Assembly (NCBI RefSeq): GCF_020166435.1
Contig: NZ_JAINZP010000010.1
Location: 94,367 to 158,366 of the forward strand
DNA length: 64,000 nucleotides
Direction of reading: 5' to 3'
Source of the DNA: Pectobacterium versatile
Lineage (GTDB): Bacteria > Pseudomonadota > Gammaproteobacteria > Enterobacterales > Enterobacteriaceae
The notes beneath the pieces are model-generated. The model saw only the letters and a list, made by a program, of their open reading frames with translations, was not told the DNA's origin and did not search any database. Below, piece by piece: positions 57,964 to 64,000 of this stretch (positions are counted from its first letter, which is position 1; each line of letters opens with the position of its first letter). A program made the position numbers and the translations under genes.

Positions 57964-58005
57964 AAATTAGCTAATCAACAGAATAACCAACCAAGGGAAT
58001 GGATG

Positions 58006-58389
58006 ATGGATAAAAGAGCACTACTCTTAAAATCAGGGCTGACGGTCAGGGAGCTACTTCGCCTGAAAAATAATTATGTCTATGTAAAAAGTGATGATTT
58101 CAAATTTAACACTCCAACGAAGAAAGCCGAGTCCTTTGCAGACTATGTTTTTATCGTTACTCGTTTATGCTGGGAAGCAATGTATCTTCCGGTCTTCATG
58201 AGCCTATTTTTTTCAATTTACGCTTACTATGATAGTGGCAATGTGATTGCCTTTGTCAAAACTTTTTTTATTATTTATTCGATATCGATTTTTTGCGTAT
58301 TAAAAGTTGAGGCTAATCATTATAATATACATATGATTACGGTTTTAAAATTAATTAAATTTAAATTGATGATTTTTTTTGCTAACTGA
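58006..58389 (+). CDS. Small membrane protein, tandem paralog A
   Basis: This is a 127-residue protein with a cytoplasmic-looking N-terminal 45 residues (KRALLLKSGLTVRELLRLKN) and two hydrophobic segments, about 50-70 (LCWEAMYLPVFMSLFFSIYA) and 78-98 (FVKTFFIIYSISIFCVL). An ATG three bases upstream is an alternative start. It is a paralog of the next gene, nearly identical in the first 25 residues. I do not recognise the family. Two-helix membrane proteins next to a secreted effector are often immunity proteins; that role is inference. Confidence 0.65.
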   Translation: MDKRALLLKSGLTVRELLRLKNNYVYVKSDDFKFNTPTKKAESFADYVFIVTRLCWEAMYLPVFMSLFFSIYAYYDSGNVIAFVKTFFIIYSISIFCVLKVEANHYNIHMITVLKLIKFKLMIFFAN

Positions 58390-58463
58390 TTTTATTTTAA
58401 CGTTATTCAGCGGCGATATTGGTTAATCAGGAATGACTTGTATTATGAGCGAGGGAGCGTGTA

Positions 58464-58859
58464 ATGAATAAAAGAGTGTTAATCTTAAAGTCAGGATTGA
58501 GTGTCAGGGAATTACTTCGCCTGAAAAATAACTATGTAGATACAAAAAAAAGGGCTTATGGAAAAAATATAAAAATAAAAGACATTGAATCTTTTTCTGA
58601 TTATATTTATTTCATCGCATATCTGTGCTGGAATCAAATGCTGATGCTTTTTCTTATGTCTCTGGGATTTGCTATTTATGGTTACTATGAGTATGGTGTT
58701 GTAATAAACAGTATAAAAATATTTTTATTAATTTATGGGATTTCGGTTATCAGTTTTATGAAAGCTAAAAGTGAAAACTACAAAATCACAATGATTATGA
58801 TGATTAAATTAATCCCTCTGCGGGTTTTAAATTCATTTAATTATTTAGTCAGGTTTTAA
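58464..58859 (+). CDS. Small membrane protein, tandem paralog B
   Basis: This is a 131-residue paralog of the preceding protein: same N-terminal block (KRVLILKSGLSVRELLRLKN), same two membrane segments (LMLFLMSLGFAIYGYYEYG and IKIFLLIYGISVISFM) and a matching C-terminal pattern, but strongly diverged after residue 30. It lies 74 bases after copy A with its own GAGGGAG site. The pair is a diverged tandem duplication converging on the hcp-DUF4225 operon. Confidence 0.65.
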   Translation: MNKRVLILKSGLSVRELLRLKNNYVDTKKRAYGKNIKIKDIESFSDYIYFIAYLCWNQMLMLFLMSLGFAIYGYYEYGVVINSIKIFLLIYGISVISFMKAKSENYKITMIMMIKLIPLRVLNSFNYLVRF

Positions 58860-58889
58860 ATGATATGTAATTTTTATACTTGTGGAAGT

Positions 58890-58913
58890 TAGCAATGACA
58901 TTTGTCATTGCTA
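58890..58913. terminator. Bidirectional hairpin between membrane-protein and effector genes
   Basis: TAGCAATGAC (58890-58899) and GTCATTGCTA (58904-58913) form a perfect 10-bp stem with an ATTT loop between the convergent genes. The flanks lack long T-runs, but its position fits a shared terminator. Confidence 0.7.
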
Positions 58914-58945
58914 CAGGGGGGAGATAATGCCTTTAGGCTAAAGAA

Positions 58946-59782
58946 TCACTTATCACCTAAGCGGTAATTTTCATCTGTAAATTCAGCATATATTTTGTAG
59001 GCAGAACCCCCTACCATATAAACCTTCATTATGCTACTTGCGGCAGTATATTTAGGCTTGAAGTCTGAGTGCGCATACTTAAATAATTTTGTTATCCTGG
59101 GTCTTTCCAGAAATCCCCTTGATAATAATCGAGTAGGACTGTCGACTAAGACTGGTGTTCTTAAAGAGGCGTAAATTGTGAGTGATAAATCACCAGCGCT
59201 ATACAAAGCATCTCCGGCATCATCGTTATATCCTGCAAGAGAAGCAAGACCTCTGTATATGTGTCTGACTGGTCCTGCACTATATTTACCATCAAATATT
59301 ATAGGGGTTGCTGACTCATAAGCATTATTGATTCCGTGGGAGATTAATAAAACTCCAAATGACTTGAAATGTTTGACATTGAGATATCTCCCTAATTGAT
59401 TTAATCGATATCCTGCAAATGCCTGAAAGCCACCCGCAACAACACCAGATGCGATTTTGGTGTATTTTAAAACACCCTGGTCTTCAAATATATCCGTAAC
59501 GATATATTTGACATAATCACCGGTTCGTAGTTTTTGGTAGTCTCTTTCTGTTTCTTCACGCTCTGTTACCAATTCATACAGGATATGATTTTTATCAAAA
59601 AAACTAATTGTTGATGACCTGAGTTTCATCTCTGTTTCATTGATGAAATCCTCAATTTCACGAAGATAACGCATTCTTAATGTTTTATCTTGAATGAAAA
59701 AAGAGGAAGCCAACAGAGCAACCCTCCTCAGGCGGTTGCTTTCTTCTAAAAAGTGAAATTGATGGGATGAATCAATACTCAT
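58946..59782 (-). CDS. DUF4225-type protein, candidate Hcp-linked T6SS effector
   Basis: This is a 278-residue protein. The N-terminal half is helical and charged (ATLR-like LRYLREIEDFINETE); the C-terminal half from about 135 (ASGVVAGGFQAFAGYRL, GVLLISHGINNAYESATPI, GPVRHIYRGLASL, DAGDALYSAGDLSLTIYA) fits DUF4225 as I remember it. Hydrophobic Gly/Ala-rich stretches suggest membrane contact. The ATG at 59782 is 1 base after the hcp stop, with GGAG inside hcp, so the two are translated together. Toxicity and T6SS delivery are inferred from this coupling. Confidence 0.7.
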   Translation of the reverse strand: MSIDSSHQFHFLEESNRLRRVALLASSFFIQDKTLRMRYLREIEDFINETEMKLRSSTISFFDKNHILYELVTEREETERDYQKLRTGDYVKYIVTDIFEDQGVLKYTKIASGVVAGGFQAFAGYRLNQLGRYLNVKHFKSFGVLLISHGINNAYESATPIIFDGKYSAGPVRHIYRGLASLAGYNDDAGDALYSAGDLSLTIYASLRTPVLVDSPTRLLSRGFLERPRITKLFKYAHSDFKPKYTAASSIMKVYMVGGSAYKIYAEFTDENYRLGDK

Positions 59783-59783
59783 C

Positions 59784-60263
59784 TTAATACTCCACATCTT
59801 TCCATAAGATATAAGAGCTTGTCCGAGCGACCACATGCTCCCATTCAATCGATGCGAACTTAAATGAAATGTTCTCTTGTGGCTGTAATTCGTTATGCGT
59901 TAATGAGTTTGGAGCGAAAAAACGAATATCATTGATAACCGCATCTCTTAACACCATTTTAAAATAGAGTTCATTACCACCTGATTGAGAAGTCCTGTAA
60001 AAAAAGAACTCACAGGTTAGTTTTTCATTACCATTCAATGCCTGTGCCAGAAGCGGGGTGGCTTTATCTATTGGCTTTCTGATTTCCACAGGGAAGAGTG
60101 AAACGTTATCTTGTCTTGTTATCTGGTTCATTAACTCATAAACAAAAATCTCATCTTCATGGGAAGCCTGATATTTATTACCAATCGAGTCTGCACTTGA
60201 ACAACCCGCAGAGATAAGACCTTGTTTGATGCCAGTGAGTTTCAGATAGATCAAATTTGCCAT
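59784..60263 (-). CDS. hcp: Hcp-family type VI secretion tube protein
   Basis: This is a 159-residue Hcp protein, forming hexameric rings stacked in the T6SS inner tube. MANLIYLKLTGIKQGLISAGCSSADSIGNKYQASHEDEIFVYEL is diagnostic of the enterobacterial Hcp group, with PLLAQALNGNEKLTCEFFFYR following. AAGGAA lies before the ATG. No other T6SS structural gene is in the window, so this is an orphan Hcp that must use a machine encoded elsewhere and probably carries the DUF4225 protein. Confidence 0.92.
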   Translation of the reverse strand: MANLIYLKLTGIKQGLISAGCSSADSIGNKYQASHEDEIFVYELMNQITRQDNVSLFPVEIRKPIDKATPLLAQALNGNEKLTCEFFFYRTSQSGGNELYFKMVLRDAVINDIRFFAPNSLTHNELQPQENISFKFASIEWEHVVARTSSYILWKDVEY

Positions 60264-61012
60264 TATTTATTCCTTAATATTATCCATAATCCTACCCCAT
60301 AAATCCTTTTTCCTTATGGGATGGGTAATTTCTGCATTTTTTAGTCAATGAGTCAATAGCCGTTATCTTGCAATGTGTATGACTTTAAATGGTTATTTTG
60401 GTTATCATTATTATGATAATCATTTGGTGGGGCAGTATCCCTTGACCTGCGTGATATGATGACTGGCTTCGGAGCTTCATTTCGTGATAGGTAATAAACT
60501 GCTGATAGCGACGAGTGAAACACACCAGTGTGGACAACGTTTATACCTATTAATGAATGCTATTTCATACATTTTCTTTTTTCTACCAAAATCCAGTTTT
60601 AGCTGGCGGTAAAATTCAAGCGAGAGTGAATATGTATAGAAATGTGTATAGCTACAGAGATTAAAAATAGGTTATTCATTTTAATATCAATGAATTACGT
60701 TATTTATTCTATTCCCTTTACTTCGCTCCAAAAATACCTCCTCTGAAATTCCCCAAAGTCCACAAAACTCGGTAAATACAAGGTTTAACAAGAATTCTCA
60801 GTTGCTTAGGGAAAATCTCATCTATCGAATGTATACATACAGAATGTATAGCGTATTCGTATAGGGTAATCCCCCGAAAAAGCAGAGCATTCATAAGCAG
60901 AATTTTCTCGCAATCTGAATACAAGAGATTATTATAAATAACATCTCTATTATCATGTGGTTGCGCGTTATTTCTATTGGGTTTTCACGCCACTTTACTG
61001 AGGTCAATGCTT
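60264..61012. other. AT-rich gap upstream of hcp
   Basis: About 750 bp without a convincing gene. Near hcp, an inverted repeat CCCATAA (60296-60302)/TTATGGG (60314-60320) lies in what would be the hcp leader, with GATAATATT as a possible -10 on the minus strand. A 68-codon minus-strand frame (60718-60924) has no ribosome site or family resemblance. Confidence 0.5.
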
Positions 61013-61405
61013 ATGAAACCACATCCGATACGGGAAATTATTGAGGCCTGTGATAAAGCAATATCTGAGCGAAATTTTGATGCTCTGATGAGTTATTACG
61101 CCGAGGATGCTGCACTTGTTATCAAGCCAGGCATTGTTGCGAAAGGCAAAGATGATATACGAAAAGCATTTGTCGCTATTGCTGATTATTTTAAAAACCA
61201 ACTTATTGTTGAACAAGGAAATATGCAGGTTATTGAGGGCGGGGGAGATGCTTTAGTGATCATGGAAACTGTTCTTCATTACCCAGATGACACAGGGAAT
61301 ATTGTCACCACAACTCGACGAGCGACCTACGTGTTCAGGAAAGATGTTGATGGGAGCTGGCTTTGCACAATTGATAACTCCTATGGAACAACACTTCTTG
61401 ACTGA
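61013..61405 (+). CDS. SnoaL/DUF4440-like protein (NTF2 fold)
   Basis: This is a 130-residue protein of the NTF2-like superfamily: an IREIIEACDKAISERNFDALMSYYAEDAALV start (helical cone with the conserved YAEDA), then beta strands ending WLCTIDNSYG. Such proteins are small hydrolases, isomerases or binding modules; function unknown. TGAGGT lies 8 bases before the ATG at 61013; ATGs at 61007 and upstream are less likely. It may be the right end of the island. Confidence 0.8.
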   Translation: MKPHPIREIIEACDKAISERNFDALMSYYAEDAALVIKPGIVAKGKDDIRKAFVAIADYFKNQLIVEQGNMQVIEGGGDALVIMETVLHYPDDTGNIVTTTRRATYVFRKDVDGSWLCTIDNSYGTTLLD

Positions 61406-61425
61406 TTCTGTTGAGTGAATGCAGG

Positions 61426-61452
61426 CGCGTTCAGAGCGGTTACTCTAACGCG
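61426..61452 (+). terminator. Hairpin after the SnoaL-like gene
   Basis: CGCGTT-C-AGAG (61426-61436) pairs with CTCTAACGCG (61443-61452) with one bulged C, followed by TTCGTTTTCT. A plausible terminator for the SnoaL-like gene. Confidence 0.55.
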
Positions 61453-61502
61453 TTCGTTTTCTCATGATTGAATATGAGGCCAGCGAGCGACCCCAATTCC
61501 TT

Positions 61503-62561
61503 TCACTTTTCCGCTTTAATCACCGTCGTCGTCCAGTAGGGTAAATCCCAGGTGCCGCCGAGGCGGATCATACGGCATGATCCTGTGATGGACATGCGGC
61601 TCAACTGGAACGCTTTGCCATCCCATGTCCAAGCATCATCACTCATGCAGTCTGCGAGCCCGCGCCCTTTTTGTACTGAGGTAATTTCGCCGTTTTCGTA
61701 GCCTGTCCCGCTTGGCGTCACGAGCTGCGGCTGAGTCTGCATGGCGTTATCAATAACCCAATAAGCGTAGCCTTCGTTGTAGGCGGCGCGCCAGCAGAGC
61801 GTGGTGAGCAGCGACATGCTGTCATTCAGTGGAATGCGTTCAATCGGTTCTGCGTCTTGATAATCCTGTGGTGGGAAACTGTCGCAGTCATCTGCCTTTA
61901 ACGTCTTAAGCAGCGTTTTCTGGATGGACGCCTGTTCTGCATCCGTCAGATTCCGTGAGGGTTCCTGTTTGGTTACGGCTGCATAGATGATGGGGGCTGC
62001 TGCGGCAGGTAACGCACTACTTTCACTCCCTTTTTTGGTGATAGCATCCGTTTTGCCAACGCGGCCTTGTTTCTCATCCATCTTTAACAGGACGGCGTAG
62101 GCACCCGCGCCAGACAGTTCGGAAACGACGCCATTGTGATGAAACGCCACTTTTCCGTTTCCTTTTAGGGCCTGTAATACGACAGGAATTTGCTTCTCAT
62201 CTAGCTGCCAGAGGTTGTCTCCGGTTGAGGTGAGCGGCCCTTTATCTGCGCCGTCAATGGTTAGCGTGAGTGTGGTGCCTTGAGGAATCGCGTTGTCTAC
62301 CTCAGCGAGCGTAACGTCGGCCGTGATTGGCGTATTCTGCCCAGCATGACGGGTGAGGAGTAGTGAGACTTTATCTTCTCCCGAGCTTTTCTCTTCTGGC
62401 GAGTAGCCTGCCACACGACACGTTAGCGTGTTATCGCAGATCACTTCCCAGTCTTTATGAAAGAAAGTGCTATCGGCGAATGTTGTGGCAAAAGTCAGCG
62501 CAGGGATGCTGGCGATGAAAACGGTTAATGCGTTGAGTCGGTAAGGGAGGGGAAAAGTCAT
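61503..62561 (-). CDS. DUF1176-family exported protein
   Basis: This is a 352-residue protein with a signal peptide (residues 1-26, cut near TFATTFA). FFHKDWEVICDNTLTCRVAGYSPE and the C-terminal WRAAYNEGYAYWVIDN, DDAWTWDGKAFQLSRMSITGSCR are DUF1176 signatures. Several cysteines could form disulfides in the periplasm. Function unknown. Its composition is like the chromosomal backbone, so the island has ended. Confidence 0.85.
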   Translation of the reverse strand: MTFPLPYRLNALTVFIASIPALTFATTFADSTFFHKDWEVICDNTLTCRVAGYSPEEKSSGEDKVSLLLTRHAGQNTPITADVTLAEVDNAIPQGTTLTLTIDGADKGPLTSTGDNLWQLDEKQIPVVLQALKGNGKVAFHHNGVVSELSGAGAYAVLLKMDEKQGRVGKTDAITKKGSESSALPAAAAPIIYAAVTKQEPSRNLTDAEQASIQKTLLKTLKADDCDSFPPQDYQDAEPIERIPLNDSMSLLTTLCWRAAYNEGYAYWVIDNAMQTQPQLVTPSGTGYENGEITSVQKGRGLADCMSDDAWTWDGKAFQLSRMSITGSCRMIRLGGTWDLPYWTTTVIKAEK

Positions 62562-62938
62562 ATTTCATCAACTCCTTGATTATGCTATGGCTTGTCACCC
62601 TCTATGACCTGATACTGGGAAGCCAGTCGCGTTGGTTGGCGCATGGTATTATGTTATCTTCATGTCGTCTCATATTGCGAATATTTCTTATCCAGCTACT
62701 CCTTTATTGAGTGTGAATCAGGTATCATGTCGCTACCGTTAGCCGTTCATCGGCTGCTCAAAATCCCCTCAGTGTTATCAGCATGTTTATCCTGCTTTTT
62801 AACCTCACGCGTGATAACGGTCAGAAACAGTTTTCCACACAGTTGAAACGATCCCTATAAATAAGTGTCATGATAGATGTAGCGCGATGAGAACGACTCT
62901 TTATGCGGTACGCTGTTAATCACTTAAAGATGAGTATC

Positions 62939-63862
62939 ATGAAAATTAAGCAAACATTTACCAGGGCATTACTCCACCCGCGCTATTGGACGACTTGGTT
63001 CGGCCTTGGCGTGTTGTTTTTATTAGTTCAACTCCCTTATCCGCTGCTGATGAAACTCGGGAGCAGCGCCGGCCGTCTATCCCGCGTCTTTCTGAAACGC
63101 CGAGTGTCGATCGCCAGACGTAATCTTGAGCTGTGTTTCCCTGCCATCTCCGACGACGAAAAAGAAGCGATGATCGACAATAACTTTGCTTCGCTTGGAA
63201 TGGCCTTGGTTGAAACTGGCATGGCCTGGTTCTGGTCCGATCGCCGCGTGCGCCAGTGGTTTGATGTTTCAGGGTTGGAGCATCTACAGCACGCGACCGC
63301 AAAAGGTCAGGGCGTAATGGTGATTGGTATTCACTTTATGTCGCTGGAGCTGGGTGGCAGGGCGATGGGGTTGTGTCAACCGATGATGGCGATGTACCGT
63401 CCGCACAATAATAAAGCGATGGAATGGGTACAAACCTGGGGACGCTCTCGTTCCAACAAAGCGATGATCGACCGTAAAGATCTGCGCGGGATGGTGCAAG
63501 CGCTAAAACGTGGCGAAGCGGTATGGTTCGCGCCCGATCAGGACTACGGCCCTAAAGGCAGCGTTTTTGCCCCGTTCTTTGCGGTGAAAAATGCGGCGAC
63601 CACTAACGGCACGTACACCATCAGCCGTCTCGCAAAACCGGCGATGATGACGACAGTCCTGATTCGTAAACCCAATGCTTTGGGCTATCAACTGGTGATC
63701 CAGCCTGAATTACAGGATTATCCTTATCACGATGAACAGGCTGCGGCGTGTTACATGAATAAGGTGATTGAGAAAGAAATCATGCGTGCGCCTGAGCAGT
63801 ATCTCTGGCTGCATCGTCGCTTTAAAACCCGTCCGGCAGGGGAAGTCTCACTCTATGCCTGA
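62939..63862 (+). CDS. lpxP: Lipid A palmitoleoyl acyltransferase, LpxP type
   Basis: This is a 307-residue inner-membrane acyltransferase that adds a secondary fatty acid to Kdo2-lipid IVA. It follows E. coli LpxP closely (LHPRYWTTWFGLGVLFL, LVETGMAWFW, APDQDYGPKGSVFAPFF, APEQYLWLHRRFKTRP). The HX4E catalytic motif is HFMSLE. One membrane helix lies at residues 15-37. In E. coli lpxP is cold-induced; lpxL is the close relative. The start at 62939 is chosen by length; 62930 is an alternative. Confidence 0.88.
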   Translation: MKIKQTFTRALLHPRYWTTWFGLGVLFLLVQLPYPLLMKLGSSAGRLSRVFLKRRVSIARRNLELCFPAISDDEKEAMIDNNFASLGMALVETGMAWFWSDRRVRQWFDVSGLEHLQHATAKGQGVMVIGIHFMSLELGGRAMGLCQPMMAMYRPHNNKAMEWVQTWGRSRSNKAMIDRKDLRGMVQALKRGEAVWFAPDQDYGPKGSVFAPFFAVKNAATTNGTYTISRLAKPAMMTTVLIRKPNALGYQLVIQPELQDYPYHDEQAAACYMNKVIEKEIMRAPEQYLWLHRRFKTRPAGEVSLYA

Positions 63863-63916
63863 CTGCGGGGTGGATGCTGAATATACGTTGTGTTAAATGA
63901 CGTAAACGTTTGAAAT

Positions 63917-63940
63917 TGGATGGTGCCTCAGCGCCATCCA
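63917..63940. terminator. Hairpin after lpxP
   Basis: TGGATGGTGC (63917-63926) pairs with GCGCCATCCA (63931-63940) with one G-T wobble and a CTCA loop. No T-run; probably a shared terminator with the convergent partial gene at the edge. Confidence 0.55.
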
Positions 63941-63960
63941 ACATATCGGCAAGACAGTCG

Positions 63961-64000
63961 TTACGCATGATGCACAAACAAAAATGGCCGCCAGATGGCA
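63961..64000 (-). CDS. Possible C-terminal end of a minus-strand gene (partial)
   Basis: A minus-strand frame runs in from the window edge (IWRPFLFVHHA) and stops at TAA 63961-63963, 20 bases from the hairpin. Only about a dozen residues are visible, so no identity can be given and it may be noncoding. Confidence 0.3.
   Translation of the reverse strand, partial: AIWRPFLFVHHA

Noticed and set aside
60718..60924. 68-codon minus-strand frame
   Set aside because: No Shine-Dalgarno, no recognisable motif, very AT-rich surroundings; probably chance.

Overview
The window is chromosomal DNA from an enteric gammaproteobacterium. Most proteins are close to Escherichia coli counterparts and several E. 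coli gene orders are kept. Combined with the acetoin genes, a FecI-type iron locus and an interspersed repeat that I associate with soft-rot enterics, it most likely comes from Pectobacterium or a close relative. That genus call is inference; no database search was possible.

Layout. 1-4.2 kb: the start of a YhbW-like flavin monooxygenase gene, then ubiU-ubiV opposite ubiT-yhbS and yhbQ (oxygen-independent ubiquinone synthesis). 4.5-9.2 kb: deoCABD nucleoside catabolism behind a deoP2-like CRP/CytR promoter. 9.3-11.4 kb: ydhR, a DsbA-like oxidoreductase and a divergent LysR regulator. 11.4-17.4 kb: a Fur-box-headed iron locus (FecI-type sigma, FecR, STN-containing TonB receptor, YddA/SbmA-type ABC protein). 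17.6-23.3 kb: a secreted discoidin protein, rimI-holD, rsmC, an aldo/keto reductase with a divergent LysR gene, three tRNA-Leu(CAG) genes and a Fur-box DUF1435 gene. 23.4-26.9 kb: budR and budAB (acetoin). 27-29.6 kb: an alpha/beta hydrolase and a fucO-like gene with an internal in-frame deletion. 30.1-34.7 kb: gcvTHP. 34.8-40.4 kb: an HxlR regulator with a divergent SDR gene, an alpha-galactosidase with its LacI regulator, and an HD hydrolase. 40.7-55.1 kb: housekeeping genes (trhA, ygfZ, sdhE-cptA, rlmF, fldB, an MHS transporter, xerD-dsbC-recJ-prfB-lysS), then AraC and LysE-type genes.

From tRNA-Gly(CCC) at 55.1 kb to about 61.4 kb lies an AT-rich accessory island. It holds a hypothetical gene, a defective IS3-family element, the 3' remnant of a RES-domain gene, two overlapping mini-ORFs, a ribbon-helix-helix regulator with two tandem paralogous small membrane proteins, and, facing them, an hcp gene coupled to a DUF4225-type gene. 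It ends with a SnoaL-like gene. The backbone resumes with a DUF1176 protein and an LpxP-type acyltransferase.

The most interesting part is the island. It looks like an orphan type VI secretion cargo unit (Hcp plus candidate effector) converging on a self-regulated operon of duplicated membrane proteins that may be immunity proteins. The second is the 40-residue in-frame deletion in the FucO-like dehydrogenase.
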